Shown one piece after another: positions 25,706-33,345 of a stretch of 64,000 nt of DNA; positions within the stretch are counted from its first letter, which is position 1; each line of letters begins with the position of its first letter. Source of the stretch: Chitinophaga alhagiae (GTDB lineage: Bacteria > Bacteroidota > Bacteroidia > Chitinophagales > Chitinophagaceae); assembly GCF_003568665.1 (NCBI RefSeq), contig NZ_QXMH01000001.1, positions 2,542,001 to 2,606,000 on the forward strand, read 5' to 3'. A program made the translations under genes and the position numbers. The notes beneath the pieces were generated by a model, which had not been told where the DNA came from, did no database searches, and saw only the letters and a program-made list of their open reading frames with translations.

Positions 25706-28342
25706 ATGCACCTGCCCCGTGTTCTTGTCAAATTGCAGATATTCTTATGTCTTGCGTTTACCTGCCTGCTTACAGGCATTGCGCATGCTCAAACGCCCGG
25801 TTGCCAGTATGCTGATGCGCAGCAAAGTCCGATCTACACATCCCCTATCAGCGTATGCCTGCTTTGCGGGATCGTGAATCCGGGCATGGCCGTTGACGGT
25901 GATATGAGCACTTCGTCCAGCATCAGGGCCAACATAGGCCAGGGATTCATTGGCCAGTTGCTGACACTGCAGCAGGGGGCTGTGGCGGGAGACAGTATCC
26001 GCCTGAAGTTGGGGTTGCCGGGCGGTATCAGTGACCCTGCACTATTGGGCAGCGTACGTTTGCAACTTTATTTGAGCAGTAACCCGGCTGACGGGCCGGT
26101 GTTGCTGAATAGCAGCACGGTAAGGGTGAGTGCCGCCGGCGGCAATCTGCTGGAAGCGGTGATGCCGGTAACAACGGCGTCAGATGCCATACTGGTGTCT
26201 TTGGGGGGCTCGCTCACCGCGCTTACAACCCTTGAGGTCTATTATGCAGAGCTGATAGTACGGAAAGCCAGGCCAGATGAGGCTTCCGCAGCGGCGCAGG
26301 TATGTGCGGGCGCAACTGCAACGCTGACGGCGATCAATACAAGTGGTGTTGTTGTTAAGTGGTACGATGCGCCTGACGGCGGCAATGAACTGTTTACCGG
26401 CGAAACTTTCAATACCCCGGCTATTCAACCTCCGGGGGCAACCTTTTATATCGGATCTTCCCGCAATGGTTGCGCAAACACCACCCGGGAGCCGGTTACC
26501 GTAACAGCGCTGCCGTTGCCGGCGGCCCCTGTTCCAGCCAGCACCACCCGGCAGGTGTGCCTGGGTGCAACTGCGCAACTGTCTGTGGCGTTGCCGCAGG
26601 CGGGTTATACTTACACCTGGTTTGATGCCGCCGCGGCAGGCAATGTTGTGGGTAGCGGCGCTACCGTGGATGTAACACCGCTTGCCGAGGGAACATACGC
26701 TTATTATGTGGAAGCCGCGGCCAGCGGCTGCGCCAGCACCTCCCGGGCAAGATCTGAGGTGACGGTAGCTGCCCTTCCCGCTGCTCCCGCGCTTGCGGTA
26801 AGCAGTATACAGGTTTGCAACGGGGGCAGCGTTTCATTCAGCGTACAGAACCCCGTTGCCGGAGCCATATATCGCTGGTACAATGCCGCATCCGGCGGCA
26901 CGCCGTTGTTTACCGGCACCTTATTGACCATTCCTGCGTTAACGGCGGATACAACATTTTATGTAGAGGCCGTGAGCGCTGATGGTTGTACCAGCGCAAC
27001 GCGCACAACAGTTCAGGCGGAAGTACTGGCGCCGCCCGCCGCACCGCAAATAGATGCTGCCGCGGTATGCGCGGGGGGCAGTACGGAATTGCAGGTGAAA
27101 AACCCGGTGGCCGGCCAGGTGTATAATTGGTATAACGTTCAGGCAAACGGCGCTCCGTTCCATAGCGGTACCAGCTACGTTACTCCTGCTTTAACCAACC
27201 CTGTCAGTTACTACGTGGAAGCTGTAGGGAACAACGGCTGCACCAGTGCGCGCAATACCGCCATCGTAACCATTCATGGCGCCCCTGTTGCAGCTGCATT
27301 AGAGAACGGAACTATAGAACTGTGTGCCGGCAACACTGCTACGTTCAGCGTTGCCGCTCCGGTTGCCGGTTATACGTACCGGTGGTACAGCCAGGAAGCA
27401 GGAGGGCAGGTGCTTTATACAGGCCCCGATTTTACTACGCCCGCGTTAGCGGCAGCGGCAAATTATTACGTGGAGGCGGTTAGCGAAAATGGCTGCGTTG
27501 GCAGTACCCGCTCTGTTGCCACCGCCGCGGTAACGGCTTCCCCGGCCGCCCCTGAACTGGAAGGCGCCTCCGTTTGCGCTGGGCAGCCTGCGGAATTGAA
27601 GATCAAAGATCCTGTGCCCGGCATTATTTACCGGTGGTATGAAACCAGTGCTGGCGGGCCTGTGCTGTATTCCGGCAACAGTTATACCACGGCGCCGCTC
27701 ACCGCCGGCCAAAATTATTACGTAGATGCAGTTACCGCCGGAGGATGCGCCAGCGCCGCCCGCAGTGCTGTGATGGCCAGCTTGCTGCCGCAATTGTCCG
27801 CGCCCGGCCTCAGCGTAGGCAATACCAGCGTATCTTCCATTACATTTCAATGGAGCAGCGTAGCAGGGGCAACCGGTTACGAAGTGAGCCTGAACAATGG
27901 CCAAACATTCATGGTCCCCAGTTCAGGCACCACGGGTACCATGCACACCGTTACCAACCTGGCGCCCATCCAGTCAGTAGCCCTGCAGGTGAGGGCCCTG
28001 GGTGAAAACAGTTGTCAGCACAGCGAATTGTCTGCTGCTGTTGCCGGCATTACCGCCAACCCGGGTGGAGAGCCGATATACATTCCCGAAGCGTTCTCGC
28101 CCAACGGGGATGGCAGGAACGATCTCCTGAAGGTGTATGGCAGCACCGTTGTTGCGGTGGAAATGCAGGTTTATAACATTTTGGGCCAGCGGGTATACGC
28201 GTCAAAAGACTGGAGCCGGGGATGGGATGGCACTGTAGACGGCAGGGCGTTGCCCATGGGCGTTTATGCCTATATGGCGCGCGTAACGGTACGGAGCGGT
28301 GTAGTGATGGTGATGCGGGGAAAGGTAATGATCGTGCGGTAA
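25706..28342 (+). CDS. Large Ig-repeat surface protein with type IX secretion sorting domain
   Basis: An 878-residue exported protein. The signal peptide (IFLCLAFTCLLTGIAHAQ) is followed by a roughly 170-residue N-terminal domain and six repeats of about 85-90 residues. Each repeat ends in a variant of YYVEAVSENGCVGSTR, matching the Ig-like domain that often accompanies gliding-motility C-terminal domains. A fibronectin-type-III-like segment (SSITFQWSSVAGATGYEVSL) comes next. The end (PEAFSPNGDGRNDLLKVYG to the C-terminus) is the gliding-motility-associated sorting domain, so export by type IX secretion is expected. An adhesin role is inferred. ATG 25706 is preferred to GTG 25673 because the signal peptide begins there. 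Confidence 0.88.
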   Translation: MHLPRVLVKLQIFLCLAFTCLLTGIAHAQTPGCQYADAQQSPIYTSPISVCLLCGIVNPGMAVDGDMSTSSSIRANIGQGFIGQLLTLQQGAVAGDSIRLKLGLPGGISDPALLGSVRLQLYLSSNPADGPVLLNSSTVRVSAAGGNLLEAVMPVTTASDAILVSLGGSLTALTTLEVYYAELIVRKARPDEASAAAQVCAGATATLTAINTSGVVVKWYDAPDGGNELFTGETFNTPAIQPPGATFYIGSSRNGCANTTREPVTVTALPLPAAPVPASTTRQVCLGATAQLSVALPQAGYTYTWFDAAAAGNVVGSGATVDVTPLAEGTYAYYVEAAASGCASTSRARSEVTVAALPAAPALAVSSIQVCNGGSVSFSVQNPVAGAIYRWYNAASGGTPLFTGTLLTIPALTADTTFYVEAVSADGCTSATRTTVQAEVLAPPAAPQIDAAAVCAGGSTELQVKNPVAGQVYNWYNVQANGAPFHSGTSYVTPALTNPVSYYVEAVGNNGCTSARNTAIVTIHGAPVAAALENGTIELCAGNTATFSVAAPVAGYTYRWYSQEAGGQVLYTGPDFTTPALAAAANYYVEAVSENGCVGSTRSVATAAVTASPAAPELEGASVCAGQPAELKIKDPVPGIIYRWYETSAGGPVLYSGNSYTTAPLTAGQNYYVDAVTAGGCASAARSAVMASLLPQLSAPGLSVGNTSVSSITFQWSSVAGATGYEVSLNNGQTFMVPSSGTTGTMHTVTNLAPIQSVALQVRALGENSCQHSELSAAVAGITANPGGEPIYIPEAFSPNGDGRNDLLKVYGSTVVAVEMQVYNILGQRVYASKDWSRGWDGTVDGRALPMGVYAYMARVTVRSGVVMVMRGKVMIVR

Positions 28343-28343
28343 G

Positions 28344-28754
28344 TCACCTGGTGAACACGTCTTCCCGCGTAAGGTCATAAAACAGGTTCTGCAACTGGTG
28401 AACATGATGCAGCGGCCGCCCATAAGGCGCCAGCCCGCTTTTGGACGTGGCCAGCGGCTGAAAGGCGCCGTTTGTTTCGCGGATATACACGCTGTCTGTG
28501 CGGCTGTATTTGTAACTGTAGGTATCCGGATCTTCCCCATATGACTCCTCTCCCGGCAGGAAACCGAATTTCAGCAGATGGTCTGCATCCAGGGCCAGGG
28601 GATGCACTTTTTCAAGCGGCAGCCTGTTCCTGGGGAGGCCTGAATTGTACACGAAACCTTCCGCTATCCCTTCTACCCGGAATACCGTTTCAATCATGTT
28701 GTAGTCATAATACCAAACCATGTTGCCGATGCGGATGTCTGTTTCTTCTATCAT
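28344..28754 (-). CDS. Small hypothetical protein of a phage/mobile-type family
   Basis: A 136-residue protein starting MIEETDIRIGNMVWYYD. The pattern of an N-terminal RIGN motif, an internal PLEKVHPLALDADHLLKFGF segment and a C-terminal VHQLQNLFYDLTREDVF is one I associate with small Bacteroidota proteins often found near phages or plasmids; I know no function. The frame continues upstream to 28790, but the conserved-looking part starts at 28754. It ends one base from the adhesin stop, convergent with it. No other phage gene is nearby. Confidence 0.6.
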   Translation of the reverse strand: MIEETDIRIGNMVWYYDYNMIETVFRVEGIAEGFVYNSGLPRNRLPLEKVHPLALDADHLLKFGFLPGEESYGEDPDTYSYKYSRTDSVYIRETNGAFQPLATSKSGLAPYGRPLHHVHQLQNLFYDLTREDVFTR

Positions 28755-28823
28755 GAGCAGTAGCCATAAAAATAGCGGAAATTTGGTCATGAGCCGATTA
28801 TGGAGCTTATTCGGCTCATAAAA

Positions 28824-28862
28824 GCCAAAAAAATGAGCCGAATAGCAAAACTATTCGGCTCA
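28824..28862 (-). terminator. Strong intrinsic terminator (minus strand)
   Basis: TGAGCCGAATAG (28834-28845) and CTATTCGGCTCA (28851-28862) pair perfectly over 12 bp with a CAAAA loop. On the minus strand the hairpin is followed by seven T residues. Parts of the same sequence (GAGCCGATTATGGAGC, TTATTCGGCTC) recur just beyond at 28791-28819, so three related arms lie in a row. Confidence 0.85.
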
Positions 28863-28870
28863 CGTTAAAA

Positions 28871-28904
28871 ATCCACCCTCCCGATGCAACCCGGGAAGGT
28901 GGAT
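28871..28904 (-). terminator. Hairpin directly after the 28919 gene
   Basis: ATCCACC (28871-28877) pairs with GGTGGAT (28898-28904), with a further CCCG/CGGG pairing inside. It lies 15 bases past the stop of the minus-strand gene ending at 28919 and ahead of the stronger terminator at 28824-28862, so the gene ends in a double hairpin. Confidence 0.6.
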
Positions 28905-28918
28905 GTGCCGGAACCGGT

Positions 28919-29488
28919 TTATACCTGTACGTCCAGCGTAGCCGTATTACCCGGCAGGTCCGCGGCCACGGCCCTGACCACAGTGCCGGGAGGTGAGGCA
29001 TTGGCCTGTACGGCGGTGTAAGCCCACTGCAGCCTGTTGATCGGGTCCAGTACGGCATTGCCTTCTTCCAGTAAGTTACCGGCGGCGGAGTAAATACCCA
29101 CTTTTACCGTTGCCACCCTGAAATCGTCCTTTGCCTGAACAATGATAACAGCGCCCGGCGTGCCGTTGTAACCGCTGGTGTTGATGCTTTTGATTACCGG
29201 CGCTTTCATGAAATCGCGCATGGCCATGTTGAAAGCCGTTTTGCCCGCAGGCGCTTTTTTCCGGTACTCCTTTTTCAGCGCGGCGTTGGTCATAGCGCTT
29301 TGCGCATACAATGCCGCTGATGCGAACAGCTCCCGTGCGTCCAGCTGTTCCGCGGAAGGCACCGCGTTTTCGTTGATCCTCGGCATACGCGCAATGGTCG
29401 TATTGTTGCCGTGCTTGCGGTAAACGAATTGTTTACCTACGTTACCTCTTGCTCCTTTTACAAGCAGGTTGTCGTTAATATTTGCCAT
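28919..29488 (-). CDS. Hypothetical protein, conserved type in Bacteroidota
   Basis: A 189-residue protein with no signal peptide or membrane segment. The N-terminal half is basic and helical (GNVGKQFVYRKHGNNTTIAR; LKKEYRKKAPAGKTAFNMAM). The C-terminal half looks like an Ig-like beta domain (SINTSGYNGTPGAVIIVQAK, ending AADLPGNTATLDVQV). I believe similar proteins occur in related genomes, but I cannot name a family or function. It has its own double terminator and an unusual 418-base upstream region containing a long inverted repeat, so it is probably transcribed alone. Confidence 0.65.
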   Translation of the reverse strand: MANINDNLLVKGARGNVGKQFVYRKHGNNTTIARMPRINENAVPSAEQLDARELFASAALYAQSAMTNAALKKEYRKKAPAGKTAFNMAMRDFMKAPVIKSINTSGYNGTPGAVIIVQAKDDFRVATVKVGIYSAAGNLLEEGNAVLDPINRLQWAYTAVQANASPPGTVVRAVAADLPGNTATLDVQV

Positions 29489-29718
29489 AAAAAATGTTTT
29501 TAATTGTTTAAAAAATAATTGCTTGCTGTCAATCCCCGCAGCAGGAGAAAGTTGCCGGAGTCGCTCCTCCCCGTTGGCTTAAGCGATGCTCCCTTTTGCG
29601 GCGATCAACAATTCAAAATTATGAAGCAGGTATACGCGGTCGCAAAATTTGTGGCGGCATTTAGCTTAACCTGGGGCGAGCTTCGACAAAGGTTGGGGTG
29701 AATGGTACATCGTACTAT

Positions 29719-29808
29719 CATCTTTCGGTGATCCTTCGGCCAACCTTCGGTTAAACACCCTCAAACCCGTACTGCTACCGGACACCACCGAAGGATCACC
29801 GAAGGATG
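29719..29808. repeat. 21-bp inverted repeat in a 418-base gene-free region
   Basis: The stretch 29489-29906 contains no gene I can support. Its clearest feature is a near-perfect inverted repeat: 29719-29739 against 29788-29808, 21 bp with one mismatch, separated by 48 bases. Each arm itself contains two copies of CCTTCGG or its complement, and further copies of CTTCGG occur in the loop. It could be an extruded hairpin, a regulator binding array or an mRNA structure in the leader of the LytTR gene. Confidence 0.7.
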
Positions 29809-29851
29809 GCAGGAGGTTGTCAGTAGGGGGGGCTATGTCGTCAAAATCAGT

Positions 29852-29859
29852 TATATTTG
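29852..29859 (+). promoter_or_regulatory. -7 promoter box for the LytTR gene
   Basis: TATATTTG matches the Bacteroidota -7 consensus TAnnTTTG exactly and lies 47 bases upstream of the ATG at 29907. I see no clear -33 TTG at the expected spacing, so the call rests on the -7 box. Confidence 0.5.
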
Positions 29860-29906
29860 ATTATAAGCCAGTTATGAAATACGAATAACACCCAAATATT
29901 TCGTCT

Positions 29907-30233
29907 ATGATCAACCAACCATTTTTTATCAGGAAGGAGGGCGGCCTGAAAAGGATCAATCTTAAAGAGATACTGGTACTGGAGGCGGCAGACAACTACA
30001 CCAAATTTCTTGGCCCGGACTATTTCCACCTGGTACGCGCTTCGTTAGATATGTCCGTTAGCCTTTTACCGGAAAACATGTTCGTGAAAATTCACCGTTC
30101 GTTTGCGGTGGCTGTCCATCATCTGCAAGAAATAGAGAGAGACTGTGTGAAGATCGGCGGCGTATCATTGCCGGTATCCAGAAAATTCTATCCCGAGCTG
30201 ATCAAGCAGTTGAATATTATTGAGGCGAAGTGA
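29907..30233 (+). CDS. LytTR DNA-binding domain protein
   Basis: A 108-residue protein consisting almost only of a LytTR DNA-binding domain (LKRINLKEILVLEAADNYTK; FVKIHRSFAVAVHHLQEIE; LPVSRKFYPELIK). There is no receiver domain and no membrane anchor, so it is unlike a standard LytR-type response regulator. It lies 85 bases upstream of the molybdenum-hydroxylase operon, which has its own promoter box, so it could regulate that operon; this is only positional inference. The DNA upstream carries a long inverted repeat that could be its own binding site. Confidence 0.8.
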   Translation: MINQPFFIRKEGGLKRINLKEILVLEAADNYTKFLGPDYFHLVRASLDMSVSLLPENMFVKIHRSFAVAVHHLQEIERDCVKIGGVSLPVSRKFYPELIKQLNIIEAK

Positions 30234-30277
30234 AAAACCGCCCATCCATTATAACGCCCCTTCTCTCCGGGAATTGT

Positions 30278-30285
30278 TATATTTG
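30278..30285 (+). promoter_or_regulatory. -7 promoter box of the molybdenum-hydroxylase operon
   Basis: TATATTTG matches TAnnTTTG exactly and sits 33 bases before the ATG at 30319. It implies that the operon starts after the LytTR gene, with a leader of under 30 bases. Confidence 0.55.
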
Positions 30286-30318
30286 GAATACTGGTTTTTA
30301 CACCCTTAACAGCCTCTT

Positions 30319-30759
30319 ATGAAAATCAATGTCAATTCCACGGAATATACGCTGAACGTGCCTGACAACACCAGCCTGCTGGATGCGCTAAGGGTGCATT
30401 TGAACCTTACCGGCAGCAAATACGGCTGTGGCGAAGGGGCCTGCGGGGCCTGTAAAGTGTTGGTAGACGGGCGGGCGGTGCCCTCCTGCATTACGCCAGT
30501 GGCAAGCGTGCAGCACAAATCCGTGGTCACCATTGAAGGGCTGGAAAAAGACGGCAAACTGCACCCCCTGCAGCAGGCTTTCCTGGATGAAGACGCGTTC
30601 CAGTGCGCGTATTGCTCACCAGGTATGATCATGGCCGCCGTTGCCTTAAAATCGAGGAACCCGCATCCCAGCCGCCAGGAAATTATTGACGCCATGCAAG
30701 GCAATATCTGCCGCTGCTGCGCATATCCACGTATCATCAATGCCATCAGTAAAGCATAA
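30319..30759 (+). CDS. [2Fe-2S] subunit of a molybdenum hydroxylase (first pair)
   Basis: A 146-residue electron-transfer subunit holding two [2Fe-2S] clusters. The plant-ferredoxin-like cluster is coordinated by C37, C42, C45 and C57 (KYGCGEGACGACKVLVDG). The second, helical-domain cluster is bound by C96, C99, C131 and C133 (QCAYCSPGM and NICRCCAYPR). It has no export signal and is probably carried out of the cytoplasm with its Tat-tagged partner encoded 5 bases downstream. No FAD subunit gene exists in the operon, so electrons should go to a cytochrome or another carrier, as in isoquinoline 1-oxidoreductase-type enzymes. Confidence 0.93.
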   Translation: MKINVNSTEYTLNVPDNTSLLDALRVHLNLTGSKYGCGEGACGACKVLVDGRAVPSCITPVASVQHKSVVTIEGLEKDGKLHPLQQAFLDEDAFQCAYCSPGMIMAAVALKSRNPHPSRQEIIDAMQGNICRCCAYPRIINAISKA

Positions 30760-30764
30760 CGGCC

Positions 30765-32858
30765 ATGAAAAAAACTTTGCAGCATACTGCGCCCGCAAAA
30801 GGCATGCACCGCCGGCATTTCATCAAACTGCTCGGCGGCGGCATAGCCGTGGCGCTCACCTGGTCTGACCTGGACGCTTGGGCCGGGCCGCTGGCGCGCC
30901 GGGCGGATGATAATTCTATTGCCGCCTGGGTACAGATCAGGGAAAATGGTCAAATAGCCGTATTCACCGGCAAGGTGGAGGTAGGGCAGAACATCCGTAC
31001 CTCGCTGGCGCAGGTAGTGGCAGAAGAACTGGCGGTACCGGTGAACAGCATTGAGATGGTAATGGGCGATACGCGGCTCACGCCGTATGACAGGGGCACC
31101 TACGGGAGCCTTACCACGCCCACCATGGGGCCAAAGCTGCGCAAAGCCGCCGCTTCCCTGAAAGAGGCGCTGATCGACATGGCCGCCGTGCAATGGAAAG
31201 CGGATAAAAGCGCGCTGCGGGTGAAAAACGGCAGCGTGGTGCATACCGCGTCCGGCAAAACCCTGTCTTACGAAGCCCTCAGCAAGGGCCAGAAAATAGT
31301 ACTGCCCCTGAATGACCGGGTGAAGCTCACGCCCGCCACGGAATGGACGGTAGCCGGTACGCCGGTGCCCAAGGTGAACGGCAGGAGCTTTGTGACCGGC
31401 GGCCACAAATACGTGTCAGACATGGTGGTGCCGGGCATGGTATACGGCAAGGTGCTGCGGGCGCCGGCTTACGGCGCCTCGCTGGCGGAAGCGGATACAG
31501 AAAAGGCCCGCGCGGCCGCCGGTGTGATGGTAGTGAAAGACCAGGATTTTATAGGCGTAACGGCGCCAGACCCGCAAACGGCCGCCAACGCGCTGGCCCG
31601 GGTGGAAGCCCGCTGGGATACCACGCCGCAGCCTTCCAAAGCTGAGATATTCACGTACCTGAAAAATAATTCAGAACAGCGGGGCGGCGCGGAAAACGCC
31701 GCCGCCGCGCAAAAAGCATTTGCTGCCGCGCCCGTGCAGGTAAAACAGCATTTTGAAGTGCAGTACATTGCCCACGTGCCCCTGGAACCGCGCGCTGCCG
31801 TGGCCACCTGGGAAAACGGGGAACTGACGGTGTGGACGGGCACGCAACGCCCCTTTGGGGTACAGGAAGAACTGGCCCGCGCTTTTTCCATGCCAAAGGA
31901 AAAGGTACGCGTTATGATGCCGGACACAGGCTCCGGTTATGGCGGCAAACACAGCGGCGAAGCGGCCGTGGAAGCGGCCCGCCTGGCAAAGGCCGTAGGC
32001 AAACCGGTAAAAGTGGTGTGGACGCGCGAAGAGGAATTTAAATGGGCGTACCTGCGCCCCGGCGGCCTCATTGAAGTGGCGGCCTCGGCGGAGAGCAACG
32101 GCAAACTGGCTTCCTGGGAATTTCATAACTACAACTCCGGCGGCGCGGGCATAGACCTGCCTTACAAGTCCGCCGTTGAACATATTCAGCACCACCCTTC
32201 CAAAACACCGCTGAAACAAGGCTCTTACCGCGGGCTGGCGGCCACCGCCAATATATTTGCCATAGAAAGCGTGATGAACGACCTGGCTGCCAAACTGAAG
32301 CTGGACCCGCTGGCGTTCCGGCTGCAGAACCTGGAAGATGAGCGCCTGAAAAATGTATTGCAGACCGCCGCTTCCAAATTCGGCTGGAACAAAAACAAAC
32401 CGGCAGGCCACGGTTACGGCATTGCGGGCGGGTTTGTGAAAAACTCCTACATTGCCACCTGCGCGGAAGTAGCCTATAATGAAGCCGCTAACGAACTGAA
32501 ACTGGTACGCGTGGTAGCGGCGTATGATTGCGGTACCATCATCAACCCCCTGCACCTGGAGAACCAGGTGATGGGCTGCATACTCCAGGGGCTGGGCGGA
32601 GCGTTGTTTGAAGAGATCGATTTTGAGGACGGGCGCATTCTCAACCCGTCCCTGTCTGCTTACCGCGTGCCGCGCTTTGCGGATATTCCGCCGCTGGACA
32701 TTGTGCTCGTAAACCGGAAAGATATTCAGCCGGCCGGGGCCGGCGAAACGCCCATTGTAGGCATTGCCCCCGCCATCCGCAATGCCATAGCCAACGCAAC
32801 GGGCATATCACTCAACACCCTGCCCCTGATTCCGCAAGGGCTTAAAAAAAATTCATGA
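30765..32858 (+). CDS. Molybdopterin-binding subunit of a xanthine dehydrogenase-family enzyme (first pair)
   Basis: A 697-residue catalytic subunit of the isoquinoline 1-oxidoreductase beta type. A twin-arginine-like signal (HRRHFIKLLGGGIAVALTW, from about residue 16) predicts folded export to the periplasm. Cofactor-contact motifs include TGSGYGGKHSGEAA-like sequence (GSGYGGKHSGEA), and the essential Glu of this family is at position 661 (GAGETPIVGIAPAI). Reaction type is hydroxylation of an aldehyde or N-heterocycle using water, but the substrate cannot be read from sequence. It is only about as similar to the second large subunit as family members usually are, so the pairs are probably not a recent duplication. 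Confidence 0.9.
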   Translation: MKKTLQHTAPAKGMHRRHFIKLLGGGIAVALTWSDLDAWAGPLARRADDNSIAAWVQIRENGQIAVFTGKVEVGQNIRTSLAQVVAEELAVPVNSIEMVMGDTRLTPYDRGTYGSLTTPTMGPKLRKAAASLKEALIDMAAVQWKADKSALRVKNGSVVHTASGKTLSYEALSKGQKIVLPLNDRVKLTPATEWTVAGTPVPKVNGRSFVTGGHKYVSDMVVPGMVYGKVLRAPAYGASLAEADTEKARAAAGVMVVKDQDFIGVTAPDPQTAANALARVEARWDTTPQPSKAEIFTYLKNNSEQRGGAENAAAAQKAFAAAPVQVKQHFEVQYIAHVPLEPRAAVATWENGELTVWTGTQRPFGVQEELARAFSMPKEKVRVMMPDTGSGYGGKHSGEAAVEAARLAKAVGKPVKVVWTREEEFKWAYLRPGGLIEVAASAESNGKLASWEFHNYNSGGAGIDLPYKSAVEHIQHHPSKTPLKQGSYRGLAATANIFAIESVMNDLAAKLKLDPLAFRLQNLEDERLKNVLQTAASKFGWNKNKPAGHGYGIAGGFVKNSYIATCAEVAYNEAANELKLVRVVAAYDCGTIINPLHLENQVMGCILQGLGGALFEEIDFEDGRILNPSLSAYRVPRFADIPPLDIVLVNRKDIQPAGAGETPIVGIAPAIRNAIANATGISLNTLPLIPQGLKKNS

Positions 32859-32861
32859 ACC

Positions 32862-33335
32862 ATGGCAGCATTCAGTTTAACGATCAACAACAAAAAGCAC
32901 AACGTGGACGTAGATCCTAAAATGCCGCTCCTGTGGGTGATACGGGACGTGCTTGGCCTTACCGGCACCAAGTACGGCTGCGGCATTGCGCAGTGCGGCG
33001 CCTGTACCGTGCATGTAGCTGACGCGGCGGTGCGTTCCTGCATGTACCCGGTAGAAAATGTGGGCACACAAAAAGTGACCACTATTGAGGGCTTGTCTGA
33101 AAAGGGAGACCACCCGCTGCAACTGGCCTGGGAGGAGGTAGACGTGCCGCAGTGCGGCTACTGCCAGAGCGGGCAGATCATGGCCGCGGCGGCCCTGCTG
33201 AAAAGCAATCCCAGCCCGTCCGAGAACGACGTTCACAACGCCATGACCAACATCTGCCGCTGCGCTACCTACAACCGCATTAAAAAAGCCATCAACCAGG
33301 CGGCAGGCAACAAAATAACCATACCGAACCCTTAA
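32862..33335 (+). CDS. [2Fe-2S] subunit of a molybdenum hydroxylase (second pair)
   Basis: A 157-residue small subunit. Cluster ligands are C40, C45, C48 and C60 ([16 protein letters not shown]), and C98, C101, C132 and C134 ([21 protein letters not shown]). The second cluster region is more like the canonical IorA sequence than that of the first pair. It starts 3 bases after the first large subunit and is followed 10 bases later by the second large subunit, so one transcript carries both enzymes. No export signal; co-export with the Tat-tagged partner is expected. Confidence 0.93.
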   Translation: MAAFSLTINNKKHNVDVDPKMPLLWVIRDVLGLTGTKYGCGIAQCGACTVHVADAAVRSCMYPVENVGTQKVTTIEGLSEKGDHPLQLAWEEVDVPQCGYCQSGQIMAAAALLKSNPSPSENDVHNAMTNICRCATYNRIKKAINQAAGNKITIPNP

Positions 33336-33345
33336 AACGTATGAT

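Noticed and set aside
28344..29488. Prophage
   Set aside because: Only one small protein has phage-type character; no structural, replication, lysis or integrase genes are present.
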